DNA of 64,000 nucleotides from DASXRU01 sp034665305 (lineage in GTDB: Bacteria > Acidobacteriota > Blastocatellia > Pyrinomonadales > Pyrinomonadaceae): the NCBI GenBank assembly GCA_034665305.1, contig JAXDFZ010000006.1:28751-92750 (forward strand), in the 5' to 3' direction. The position numbers and the translations under genes were made by a program. Shown piece by piece: positions 16,138 through 23,714 of the stretch. Each line of letters starts with the position of its first letter. Position 1 is the stretch's first letter. The notes beneath the pieces were generated by a model. It was not told the DNA's origin, searched no databases, and worked only from the letters and a program-made list of their open reading frames with translations.

Positions 16138-17628
16138 ATGGTTTCCACCGTTTCACAACTCGAAATGCCCGAGAAGCGGGAATTGATTCAGCTCTATCAA
16201 TACGTCCGCGGCCGCACGATGCAGATCGTCGCGCCCCTCGAGATCGAAGACTACGTGATTCAAACGGCGGAATTCATGAGTCCGCCGCGCTGGCACATCG
16301 GTCATACGTCCTGGTTTTTTGAAACCGTGCTGCGGGCGCACCAGCCAGGTTACAAAGTTTATTCGGAAGACTATCTCTTCTACTTCAATTCCTACTACGA
16401 AGGCTTCGGCGCGCGTATTGAACGGCCGAAGCGCGGCACGAAGTCGCGGCCCACTGTGCGCGAGACCGTCGCCTATCGCCATCACGTCGATGAACAGATG
16501 CTGCGGTTTCTGGAGCGAACGGAAGATCCGGCAGTGCTGTCGCTGGTTCGTCTGGGGCTCGAACACGAGATGCAGCATCAGGAGTTGCTGGTGTACGACA
16601 TCAAGCATTTGCTGTGCGATCAGTTCGACGCGCCGATCCAAACGGCGTCGACCGCGACCGTAAAGGTTGAGGGGATGGCTGAGATTGAGGGTGGGTTGTT
16701 CTGGCTTGGTTACGGCGATCGGGTTTCAGGTCTTAGGTTTCAAGTTCCAAGTTCGACGAATCGGGGCAGTAGCCCGACCGTTAGGGAGGGCTCCGAGTCG
16801 ATTTCACTCGATAACCAAAGCGGCGACAGGTCGCCCCACTCTAAAAATTACGAGTTTGCTTTCGATAATGAGAAGCCGGCGCATCAGATCTTTTTGCAGG
16901 ACTTTGCTATCGACCGCGCGCTCGTCAGTAACGGAGAGTTTCTGGAGTTCATACAACAAAAAGGTTATCAGGACTTTCGCTGGTGGTTTTCTGAAGGTTG
17001 GGAAACAGTTAATCGTGAACGATGGCGCGCGCCGATGTACTGGGAATGGCAGGACGGCGGGTGGATGATTCGAGATTTCGCTGGGCTGCACGAGGTGACG
17101 AGTAAAGCTAATGAGCCGGTTTCGCATGTCAGTTTTTACGAAGCCTCTGCCTTCGCCAAGTGGGCCGGTAAACGCTTGCCAACAGAAGTCGAATGGGAAA
17201 AGGCTGCGCGGTTCTCAGGCGGTAAAAGCGCTGTAGTTCAACCGCCCGCTACCGCAGGCGGTTCTGACAAATCGTTGCGGGACTTTCCCTGGGGCGATGA
17301 GATGGTCGATGTTTCTAAAGCAAACTTGTTTGAAAATGGTTTGTGGGGGCCGGCGCCGATTGGCGCCTTTCCGGCAGGCCAAAATGCGTTTGGCTGCCAA
17401 CAGATGATTGGCGATGTTTGGGAGTGGACGACTTCTGATTACGTGCCCTATCCGGGGTTCAAGTCGGAATTCGACGAATACAACGACAAATGGTTCGTGA
17501 ACCAGAAAGTTCTGCGCGGCGGCTCGTATGCAACGCCGCAACTGCATATCCGTTCGACTTACCGAAACTTTTTCCACGCTCACGAACGCTGGATGACTTC
17601 CGGATTCCGCTGCGCGAAAGATTTGTAA
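16138..17628 (+). CDS. EgtB/SenA-like sulfoxide (or selenoxide) synthase
   Basis: A two-domain enzyme: DinB-like four-helix bundle (about 10-165), then formylglycine-generating-enzyme-like domain (from about 180 to the end, GFRCAKDL). EgtB uses non-haem iron and O2 to join hercynine to a thiol. The iron ligands are His53 (RWHIGHTSWFFE) and His143/His147 (HEMQHQE), counted from ATG 16138; TTG 16129 is also in frame. Lack of egtA/egtC nearby fits a cysteine-using enzyme of the Chloracidobacterium type. Adjacency to selD raises the alternative SenA (selenoneine). Two linkers are built from intergenic repeat sequence (16724-16846 and 17241-17270), read in frame. The stop codon lies inside a family C REP. 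About 496 residues. Confidence 0.88.
   Translation: MVSTVSQLEMPEKRELIQLYQYVRGRTMQIVAPLEIEDYVIQTAEFMSPPRWHIGHTSWFFETVLRAHQPGYKVYSEDYLFYFNSYYEGFGARIERPKRGTKSRPTVRETVAYRHHVDEQMLRFLERTEDPAVLSLVRLGLEHEMQHQELLVYDIKHLLCDQFDAPIQTASTATVKVEGMAEIEGGLFWLGYGDRVSGLRFQVPSSTNRGSSPTVREGSESISLDNQSGDRSPHSKNYEFAFDNEKPAHQIFLQDFAIDRALVSNGEFLEFIQQKGYQDFRWWFSEGWETVNRERWRAPMYWEWQDGGWMIRDFAGLHEVTSKANEPVSHVSFYEASAFAKWAGKRLPTEVEWEKAARFSGGKSAVVQPPATAGGSDKSLRDFPWGDEMVDVSKANLFENGLWGPAPIGAFPAGQNAFGCQQMIGDVWEWTTSDYVPYPGFKSEFDEYNDKWFVNQKVLRGGSYATPQLHIRSTYRNFFHAHERWMTSGFRCAKDL
16724..16846 (+). repeat. In-frame composite repeat insertion within egtB
   Basis: Successive pieces match intergenic families. 16726-16756 has GGTTTCAAGTTCCAAG-type words (like 21418-21440). 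16765-16794 is a left arm of family B (CAGTAGCCCGACCGTTAGGG). 16818-16842 resembles the ccaaagcggcg...gcc...cactc form of family A. Together they encode about 40 residues of polar linker (SSTNRGSSPTVREGSES and following) without breaking the frame. Confidence 0.75.
17241..17270 (+). repeat. Family H repeat, in frame within egtB
   Basis: ACCGCCCGCTACCGCAGGCG plus GTTCTGACAA. The same 28-30 bases occur between genes at 32951-32980 and, inverted, at 42539-42566. Here they encode PPATAGGSDK in a loop before the conserved FPWGDE of the FGE-like domain. Confidence 0.85.
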
Positions 17629-17707
17629 CGCAAACTGTTAGTTTGCGATGGCTCGCCGGCACTCAAGGTTGAAATTTAACCCAACCCACACTGACAGTTT
17701 GCGTTAC
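17625..17707. repeat. REP family C pair at the 3' side of the transposase gene
   Basis: 17625-17647 is GTAACGCAAACTGTTAGTTT... and 17691-17707 is the inverse CTGACAGTTTGCGTTAC. The TAA in the first copy (17626-17628) is the egtB stop codon. The TTA in the second (17704-17706) is the transposase stop codon on the minus strand. Confidence 0.9.
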
Positions 17708-18378
17708 ACCCGGCGATAATTCCACTTCCATTCCTGCCAGTTCTTTACATACCTTGCTTTCACGGGATTGTTAACCACGTAGTTCAGAATGCGGCGCCAT
17801 TCGTCGGCATTGCGAACGTAGTGGTCGTAGCTTTCATGCGCCCAGAATTCACCGTCACGGGCAAGTAGTCGATTAGCCTCGAAGGCGGTAAAGCCTTTCA
17901 ATGATTGCATGATTGAAGCCAATGACTGATAAGGCACATCCAGCGCTTGGGTAGTTCGATCTGGACGAAGAGTTCTGGATTGCTTTAAAGGATGAGGTTT
18001 GAAAACAATGTGAACATGATTTGGCATAATCGAAAAAGCGTCCAGCCGGTAAACATTCCCATCCCGATAATGCAGGCTCTCCGCTACTGTTTTGGCGACT
18101 GTTTCGTCGCTCAGCCATAATGGTCCACACTTCCCACCATCCAAAATTAATTCAAATTTTTTAAACCAATACCGCTCAAAATCCGGCTTACGTCGCTCAT
18201 AATGCGCGGGATTGGTTTGCGCCAATTGCTGGAGCCATTGACGCTGTCTTTTCCATTCCGCAACGGCACCTTGGGGGAGGGAACCGGTCAGCCGAAAAGT
18301 TACGAAGAATACTGCTCCAAGTGGCTGCACGTGAGGGAGATTGCGGCGATAAGAGGACCGATATTCGAAGTGACCCAT
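17704..18378 (-). CDS. REP-associated tyrosine transposase (RAYT, IS200-like Y1 family)
   Basis: A 224-residue Y1 (HUH) nuclease-type transposase that acts on single-stranded REP hairpins. It opens with FFVTFRLTGSLP. The HUH motif is PNHVHIVF, and the catalytic tyrosine is expected in YDHYVRNADEWRRILNYV, followed by NPVKARY, the RAYT signature. It is a single-copy domesticated type rather than a full insertion sequence, since no IS200/605 ends or tnpB are seen. It is bracketed by family C REPs, its likely substrates. ATG 18378 is chosen; a GTG at 18411 would add 11 residues. Confidence 0.9.
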   Translation of the reverse strand: MGHFEYRSSYRRNLPHVQPLGAVFFVTFRLTGSLPQGAVAEWKRQRQWLQQLAQTNPAHYERRKPDFERYWFKKFELILDGGKCGPLWLSDETVAKTVAESLHYRDGNVYRLDAFSIMPNHVHIVFKPHPLKQSRTLRPDRTTQALDVPYQSLASIMQSLKGFTAFEANRLLARDGEFWAHESYDHYVRNADEWRRILNYVVNNPVKARYVKNWQEWKWNYRRV

Positions 18379-18463
18379 GCTGGAAGTTTCGACCCACGGG
18401 ACTGGGCACACAAGCTGACCCTGTCAGTGGCCTTTCTTGCTGCATGCAAATTCTCAGGCTTTC

Positions 18464-18486
18464 CGCAAACTAACAGTTTGCGTTAC
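18464..18486. repeat. REP family C copy upstream of the transposase
   Basis: CGCAAACTAACAGTTTGCGT then TAC, inverted relative to 17625-17647. It lies between the divergent transposase and YceH genes and completes the bracket around the transposase. Confidence 0.9.
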
Positions 18487-18510
18487 GATGGCAGACGATC
18501 AAGTAAATTC

Positions 18511-19170
18511 ATGCCAACAATTCTGAACGATGTAGAGGTCCGAGTGCTGGGGTCGCTGGTGGAAAAACAAGTGACCACGCCGGAGTACTATCCGTTGACA
18601 CTAAATTCCCTGACGCTGGCTTGTAATCAAAAAAACAACCGGCATCCGGTAACGTCATTAGCAGAGTCGGCCGTCGGCGCCGCAGTTGAAAGTCTGCGGG
18701 AAAAAAACCTGGTTTATGTTTTTTACGGCAGCACCAGCCGCGTGCCGAAGTACAAGCACGTGATGCCGGAAGTGCTGCACTTGTCGCCAGCGGAAATGGC
18801 TTTGATGTGCGTCCTGATGTTGCGGGGGCCGCAAACGCTTGGCGAAATGCGTGGTAGCGGCATGCGGCTCTACGAATTCAGCGGATTGGAAGAAGCCGAG
18901 ACCACGCTCAACGCGCTGATGGCGCGTGAAGGCGACCCACTCGTGACGCGTTTGCCGCGCCAGGCGGGTCAGAAAGAAGCGCGCTTCGCGCATCTGTTGT
19001 CTGGCGAGGTCGCAATCGAAGCAGAGTCTGAAGGAGAAACGCCGCGGTCGACCAGGGCCGTGCGCGATCCTGACCGAGTTGCGAAACTTGAGCAGGAAGT
19101 CGAAAGCCTGAAACTTGAAATCGCAACGCTGCAAGCCCAGTTTGACGAATTCAAGAAACAGTTTGAGTAA
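18511..19170 (+). CDS. YceH family (DUF480) protein
   Basis: A 219-residue protein with two winged-helix modules. The family opening is LNDVEVRVLGSLVEKQVTTP then EYYPLTLNSLTLACNQKNNR, one of the best-conserved stretches of DUF480. The second wing begins LSPAEMALMCVLMLRGPQT. The C-terminus is a coiled coil (RVAKLEQEVESLKLEIATLQ). The function is not established. The open frame runs upstream to 18202, but that part overlaps the transposase gene on the other strand, so ATG 18511 is used. Confidence 0.9.
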   Translation: MPTILNDVEVRVLGSLVEKQVTTPEYYPLTLNSLTLACNQKNNRHPVTSLAESAVGAAVESLREKNLVYVFYGSTSRVPKYKHVMPEVLHLSPAEMALMCVLMLRGPQTLGEMRGSGMRLYEFSGLEEAETTLNALMAREGDPLVTRLPRQAGQKEARFAHLLSGEVAIEAESEGETPRSTRAVRDPDRVAKLEQEVESLKLEIATLQAQFDEFKKQFE

Positions 19171-19184
19171 GGGGCGAAGCCCCG

Positions 19185-19318
19185 CAAAGGGGAAAGGGCT
19201 AAGAGCAAAGGGTAGAAGCCGCAAGCAGTGAACCGTGAACCGTAAACCGGACATTCGCTGTTCACCGTTCACTGTTTACGGTTCACGGTCATTGGCCCTT
19301 TGCGCTTGGCCCTTTGCT
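19185..19318. repeat. Large imperfect inverted repeat (GTGAACCGT / AAAGGGC type)
   Basis: GGGCTAAGAGCAAAGGG and CAGTGAACCGTGAACCGTAA on the left mirror TTACGGTTCACGG and CCCTTTGCTC on the right, around a centre near 19255. A short GGTTTACGG relative occurs at 22580-22610. It lies between YceH and the BNR gene, and its right arm runs into the promoter below. Confidence 0.75.
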
Positions 19319-19327
19319 CTTTATAAT
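19300..19327 (+). promoter_or_regulatory. Sigma70-type promoter for the BNR-repeat gene
   Basis: TTGCGC at 19300-19305, a 16-base spacer and TATAAT at 19322-19327, 42 bases before the ATG at 19369. The -35 box lies in the right arm of the inverted repeat. Confidence 0.6.
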
Positions 19328-19368
19328 CTGCGCGTTCCAAACAAAACTGCTGCTGGAGTTCTCCGAAA

Positions 19369-20499
19369 ATGCCTGAGATACACCACGTCAACGCACAGGC
19401 CGGCGATGCTTTATTGCTGGTCGGCACCATGAAGGGCGCTTTTGTAATGCGCAGCAACGTTGCGCGTGACGAATGGGAAGTTGGCGGTCCGTATTTCCCC
19501 GGGCGCGCAATTTATGCCCTCGCCTACGACGGCCGCAACGGGCGCAAACGGTTGTGGGCCGCTGTCAATCACTCGCACTTTGGCTCGTACCTCAGTTCGT
19601 CGAATGATATGGGCGAAACGTGGACTGAGCCGGAAAGCTACAACATCAAGTTTCCCGAAGGAACGGACAGCGCGCTGAAACAAGTTTGGCAGATCGAGTT
19701 AGGCAATCAGTCGGAACCGGACACGCTCTACTGCGGGGTCGAACCCGCTGCGTTATTCAGGTCTGACGACGCGGGCGATAAGTGGTCATTGGTCCAAGGG
19801 CTGCACGATCATCCGCATCGACCGCAATGGCAACCGGGGGGCGGGGGCCTGTGTTTGCACACCATCCTTCCCGATCCGGCCGATGCTCAACGCATGCACA
19901 TTGCCATCTCAACGGGCGGCGTCTATCGCACAGTCGATGGGGGAAAGAATTGGCAAGCCTGCAACAACGGTGTGCGCGCGCAGTTTATGGGGCCGGATCC
20001 GAAAGACTGGTATATAGAGTTTGGCCAGTGCGTTCACAAAATCGCCTCGCATCCTGCAAATCCAAACCGTTTGTTCCTGCAGAACCATTGGGGACTTTAT
20101 CGTAGCGATGATGGCGCCGACTCGTGGACCGACATCGCCAACGGCGTCCCTTCAGATTTTGGCTTCGCAATGGTAGTCGATCCTAATGAGGCGAACTCGG
20201 CGTTTATCGTGCCGCTCGAATCCGACGAATTTCGTTGCACGCCGGAAGCGAAGTTGCGAGTATTTCGCACCCGCGACGCGGGCGCTTCCTGGGAAGGGCT
20301 GACCAACGGATTGCCGCAGGAGAATGCGTTTGAGACCGTGCTGCGTGACGGCATGGCCGCGGATCAGTTGCAACCTACCGGAATCTACTTCGGGACCCGC
20401 AACGGCAAGTTGTTTGGCTCGCACGATGCCGGCGACTCCTGGAAAGTAATTGAGGAAGGTTTGCCGCCCGTTGTTTGCGTGAAGACCGCGGTCGCTTAG
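19369..20499 (+). CDS. BNR/Asp-box beta-propeller protein (sialidase-like fold)
   Basis: A 376-residue cytosolic-looking beta-propeller without signal peptide. At least six Asp-box turns (S-x-D-x-G-x-x-W) are visible: SSNDMGETW, RSDDAGDKW, RTVDGGKNW, RSDDGADSW, RTRDAGASW and GSHDAGDSW. They fill the chain evenly, as expected for a six-bladed propeller. The arginine triad of true sialidases cannot be assigned, so enzymatic activity is doubtful. A YciI-type gene and a MoaD/ThiS-like gene follow on the same strand. A sigma70 promoter lies immediately upstream. Confidence 0.85.
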   Translation: MPEIHHVNAQAGDALLLVGTMKGAFVMRSNVARDEWEVGGPYFPGRAIYALAYDGRNGRKRLWAAVNHSHFGSYLSSSNDMGETWTEPESYNIKFPEGTDSALKQVWQIELGNQSEPDTLYCGVEPAALFRSDDAGDKWSLVQGLHDHPHRPQWQPGGGGLCLHTILPDPADAQRMHIAISTGGVYRTVDGGKNWQACNNGVRAQFMGPDPKDWYIEFGQCVHKIASHPANPNRLFLQNHWGLYRSDDGADSWTDIANGVPSDFGFAMVVDPNEANSAFIVPLESDEFRCTPEAKLRVFRTRDAGASWEGLTNGLPQENAFETVLRDGMAADQLQPTGIYFGTRNGKLFGSHDAGDSWKVIEEGLPPVVCVKTAVA

Positions 20500-20507
20500 C
20501 TTACTCT

Positions 20508-20612
20508 TTGGAGGGCGGCGGCCCGGCGCCGCTTTGGTCTGCCCGCGTGTTTTTGTACGTTTCAGTATTCGAGCGATCGGCCAAAGCGGCGTCAAGCCGC
20601 CGCACTCCAAGG
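20508..20612. repeat. Family A variant pair
   Basis: GGAGGGCGGCGGCCCGGCGCCGCTTTGG and opposed CCAAAGCGGCGTCAAGCCGC... face each other after the BNR gene stop. The same shorter variant is found at 58062-58172. Confidence 0.8.
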
Positions 20613-20666
20613 AGTTGAGTTTCCCCGATCTGACTCGTCTTTATCAGTCTTAACAAAGGATCGAAC

Positions 20667-21413
20667 ATGCGTAATCGTTCAATGCTGATTTTGCTGGTAG
20701 TGGTTTGCCTGTGCGGGATGGCATCCGCTCGCGCTCAGGCAAAGCCGCAAACAAAACTCGAACCGCAGGCAGTAACCAAGGCCGAACCTCAGCACAAAAT
20801 GTTCGAGTTTCACATGGCACTGCTGAAACACGGGCCCAAGTGGACAGCCGCGGAAAGTCCCGAAACAACGCGCCTGCACCAGCAGCATGTCGAGTATGTG
20901 ATGGCGCTTTTGAACTCCGGCAAAGCGATCCTCGCCGGGCCGTTCACCGACGGTGGGGAAATCGATGGCGTGTTTGTCTTTCGCGCGAATAACGCGGCGG
21001 AGGCGAAGGCTTGGGCGGAAGCGGACCCATCGGTCGCGGCAGGATTCCGCATCGCCGAGATGCATCCCTGGTGGTCGGAAGACATCTTCAAAAAGCCCGC
21101 CGCGCCAATGAAGTTGACGCCGATGTATCTTTGTTTCCTAGCGCGCGGTGCCAAGTGGACTCCGGAAAAAACTCCGGCTACTCAGGCGATACAAGACGGC
21201 CACATGGCTAATATTGGACGCCTGGCTGAGATGAAAAAACTAATCGCCGCCGGGCCATTCGGCGACGATGGCCGTTTGCGCGGCATCTTCGTTTTCCGCG
21301 TTGCGTCGCTCGAAGAAGCAAAGGTTCTGACAGAGACTGATCCCGCGGTGCAAGCCGGGCGCCTGGCCCTGGAGATTCATCCCTGGCTGGTGCCGGAAGG
21401 GGTGCTGCCTTAA
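20667..21413 (+). CDS. Exported protein with two YciI-like domains
   Basis: A 248-residue protein with a signal peptide (MLILLVVVCLCGMASARAQA). Two tandem YCII-related (ferredoxin-like, dimeric alpha-beta barrel) domains follow, at about 45-140 and 150-245. Each has the pattern ...AGPF(T/G)D...GVFVFR or GIFVFR, then ...AEADPSVAAGF or TETDPAVQAGR, then E(M/I)HPW. The internal duplication is obvious by eye. The family's His-Asp pair is retained (HMALLKHG / ADPS). Periplasmic location is inferred; role unknown. Confidence 0.85.
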   Translation: MRNRSMLILLVVVCLCGMASARAQAKPQTKLEPQAVTKAEPQHKMFEFHMALLKHGPKWTAAESPETTRLHQQHVEYVMALLNSGKAILAGPFTDGGEIDGVFVFRANNAAEAKAWAEADPSVAAGFRIAEMHPWWSEDIFKKPAAPMKLTPMYLCFLARGAKWTPEKTPATQAIQDGHMANIGRLAEMKKLIAAGPFGDDGRLRGIFVFRVASLEEAKVLTETDPAVQAGRLALEIHPWLVPEGVLP

Positions 21414-21516
21414 AGAAGTTTCGGGTTTCGAGTTTCGAGTTCGGAATTCACCTTTGACGTCTCAGGCTCAGGCACAACCAACATCGAGCGAACTCGAAAC
21501 TCGAAACTGATATCCG

Positions 21517-21801
21517 ATGATCGTCGTCAACATTGCCGGTTTCCTGACCGACTTCACGGGCGGTCGTAACCGGATCGAACTTGAAGCAACTGCCGCCAAC
21601 GTTCGCGAGGCGCTGGACGAATTATGGCGGAGGCATGTTGGCTTGCGCGATCGGGTGGTCAATGAAAAAGGCGAGGTCCGACAACACGTCAACATCTTCG
21701 TTAACAACCAAACGATCCGCCGGCAACAAGTGCTCGATACGGCGGTGAATGATGGCGCTGAACTAACGATTATGCCTTCGGTTAGTGGGGGAGAAGGGTA
21801 A
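21517..21801 (+). CDS. MoaD/ThiS-like ubiquitin-fold sulfur-carrier protein
   Basis: A 94-residue beta-grasp protein: VVNIAGFLTDFTGGRNRIEL, then VREALDELWRRHVGLRDRVV, then QHVNIFVNNQTIR, ending GAELTIMPSVSGGEG. Family members end in a bare Gly-Gly that is adenylated and thiocarboxylated by an E1-like enzyme. Here GG is followed by Glu-Gly, so it would need trimming or may not act as a carrier. The BNR gene two positions upstream may be its functional partner (inference). Confidence 0.85.
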   Translation: MIVVNIAGFLTDFTGGRNRIELEATAANVREALDELWRRHVGLRDRVVNEKGEVRQHVNIFVNNQTIRRQQVLDTAVNDGAELTIMPSVSGGEG

Positions 21802-21894
21802 ACGGTGGTCTGTTCGCAGTGGGCAGTGGGCAGAAAAACAAAGCGCTTCCCGATCTTCTTACTGCGAACTGCGAACTGCACACAGCCCGACGGT

Positions 21895-22128
21895 TCACGG
21901 TTCTTTGATTGAGATGAAGGCCGGCGCTTCGGTCTTTCCTTCTCGCAAACGTAGCCGGATCACCGTTAGCAGTACGCCCACCGCGATTGCTGCGAACACT
22001 CCGCCAAAGAGGACCAGCCCCAGGTTTTCGAAACCACAGTCTTCGCAATCCGTTGAAAACACTACGAACACAAACAGGTCTGCCAGCGCATTGAATGCGG
22101 CGGCCGCCATCGGAGTTAACAAAAGCAT
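21895..22128 (-). CDS. Small membrane protein of unknown function
   Basis: A 77-residue protein with one long hydrophobic segment (LVLFGGVFAAIAVGVLLTVI) near residues 38-57 and a weaker one at the N-terminus (MLLLTPMAAAAFNALADLFV). A basic stretch RLRLREGK follows, so the C-terminus is probably cytoplasmic. It is convergent with the MoaD-like gene. No family recognised. Confidence 0.55.
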   Translation of the reverse strand: MLLLTPMAAAAFNALADLFVFVVFSTDCEDCGFENLGLVLFGGVFAAIAVGVLLTVIRLRLREGKTEAPAFISIKEP

Positions 22129-22618
22129 GGTCGTGCCCTTTCAATTTTGAATCAGCCAAGAGTCTGCAATTGAATTAGACACAGTTCCGGCGCTTTTGTT
22201 CCTGCTAGGAAGTGCCACGAGTCAGCCTTCGCGGTCTGACGGTGGAAACACATCTCGATCTGGGAATGCTTAATTCTACGCGTTTGGATCTTTCTCCCTC
22301 CCACACGTCGGGAGGGATTAAGGGTGGGGTGAGGCCGTCCTTGCTTCCTCTCCCCTAACCCCTCTCGGCGAAGCGGAGAGGGGAACAGGAGTAATGCAAT
22401 TCTCCCCTTCCTCTATGCCCATGGAGTAAAGCGCCGTAATCAGCGTGCTCGGCCTCTTGCATACACGGTACCCAACGGTTTACCCGTTGACTGTTCAAGC
22501 CTTACCACTTACAAGTCCCTGCCCCCTGCCCCCTGCCCCCTGCCCACTGCCCACTGCCCACTACCCACTACCCACCGCCACGGTTTACGGTTCCCGGTTC
22601 CCGGTTTACGATAAGTGA
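22129..22618. other. Gene-free interval with heptamer microsatellite
   Basis: 22310-22395 holds short palindromes of the CCCTCTCGGCGAAGCGGAGAGGG kind. 22517-22575 is a heptanucleotide tandem, CCCCTGC drifting to CCCACTG and CCCACTA. 22580-22610 has GGTTTACGGTTCCCGG words. No open frame with family resemblance was found. Confidence 0.7.
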
Positions 22619-23005
22619 ATGAACTCTTACACCGATCCGGCGATTCGCATCACGCTGTTGCCGCGCGACACTAATTCACAGGGCACTATTTTCGGCGGCG
22701 TCATTCTCAGCTACATCGACATGGCAGGCGCCATCCAGGCGCACCGCCACACGAAGATGGATCGCTTTGTCACCATTGCCATGCGCGAAGTGAAGTTCCA
22801 TCAACCGGTGTTCGTCGGCGATCTCGTGAGTTTCTACGCGGAAACCGTGCGGATCGGCACGACGTCAATAACGGTGCGAGTGGTAGTAGAAGCCGAACGT
22901 CCTTCGAGTTCAGCCGATCGTGTGCGGGTAACGGAGGCCGAAGTGGTTTACGTCGCGGTCGACAAGGATCATCACAAGGTTACTATTAGACGCGACGGGC
23001 AATAG
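22619..23005 (+). CDS. Acyl-CoA thioesterase, YciA-type hotdog protein
   Basis: A 128-residue single hotdog domain. The signature is LPRDTNSQGTIFGGVILSYI with DMAGAIQAHRH, followed by FVTIAMREVKFHQPVFVGDL, the substrate-channel strand of YciA/BACH thioesterases. These hydrolyse acyl-CoA esters to free acid and CoA as hexamers in the cytosol. The start ATG lies directly after repeat DNA with no convincing ribosome-binding site. Confidence 0.9.
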   Translation: MNSYTDPAIRITLLPRDTNSQGTIFGGVILSYIDMAGAIQAHRHTKMDRFVTIAMREVKFHQPVFVGDLVSFYAETVRIGTTSITVRVVVEAERPSSSADRVRVTEAEVVYVAVDKDHHKVTIRRDGQ

Positions 23006-23188
23006 AGGAGGATTCAACGACGGACGGATTTTCCATATTTCATTTTTCATTTCTCATTTGCCATTGGAGTAGGCGTCGTAGCCGTACCGGCCGAAGAAGG
23101 GCCTCAACTCCCAACTTCAATGAGAAATGACATATGGAAAATGAGAAAGGGAAAATCGTGGTCCTTCCCGCACCACGAGAACCCTGAG

Positions 23189-23701
23189 CTAATTCAGCCG
23201 TGCCTGCATCCGGTGCAAACCAAGGGCGGCCTGGGCCATGTCGGGATTCTCTTCCAGCGCCAGTCCATAATGTTTCGCCGCTTCCAGATAGCGGTGACGC
23301 ATTTCAAAAACCCTTGCCAGATTGAAGTGCGGAAACGCGTATGACTCATAACGCGGCGCGAGCAGCGCGCGTTTGAACCAGCGCACGCAGCCGTAGGAAT
23401 CGCCCTGGGCCAACAGGTAGCTACCAATGTCGTTGTAAGGATTGCCAAAAGTTTCATCGACGCGAATCGCTTCCAGGCATTCCGCAATCGCTTCGTCGTG
23501 CCGGTCCTGAAAACTGTAAACCCAGCCCAGGAAGGTATGCGCTTCGGCCGTCGGATAAGTTTCAATGGAACGGCGGTAAAGCTCGATAGCTTCCTCGTAG
23601 TTGTTTTCGAGTTGAGCCTGGTAGGCGCGGTGGAAAAGATCTTTGGCGGCCAGCCTGGCGCCGGAGTCGCCGTCATCGTCAAAAACTATTTCCTCGTTCA
23701 T
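23189..23701 (-). CDS. TPR-repeat protein
   Basis: A 170-residue protein of four to five TPR units: AKDLFHRAYQAQLENNYEEA, AHTFLGWVYSFQDRHDEAIA, PYNDIGSYLLAQGDSYGCVR and FPHFNLARVFEMRHRYLEAA. An acidic N-terminal stretch (EEIVFDDDGD) precedes them. It is a scaffold-type protein. The gene begins 13 bp after the LigD-polymerase stop, so it is the last gene of a three-gene operon. A TTG at 23713 is in frame, but ATG 23701 is preferred. Confidence 0.85.
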   Translation of the reverse strand: MNEEIVFDDDGDSGARLAAKDLFHRAYQAQLENNYEEAIELYRRSIETYPTAEAHTFLGWVYSFQDRHDEAIAECLEAIRVDETFGNPYNDIGSYLLAQGDSYGCVRWFKRALLAPRYESYAFPHFNLARVFEMRHRYLEAAKHYGLALEENPDMAQAALGLHRMQARLN

Positions 23702-23714
23702 GCCGTCGAACAAA

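Noticed and set aside
18202..18510. A 103-codon N-terminal extension of the YceH gene
   Set aside because: It overlaps the transposase gene on the other strand and a REP, and the family N-terminus matches the ATG at 18511.
22517..22575. Short direct repeats as a CRISPR array
   Set aside because: The unit is a 7-base tandem with no spacers and no cas genes nearby; the other repeats are inverted pairs rather than regularly spaced direct repeats.
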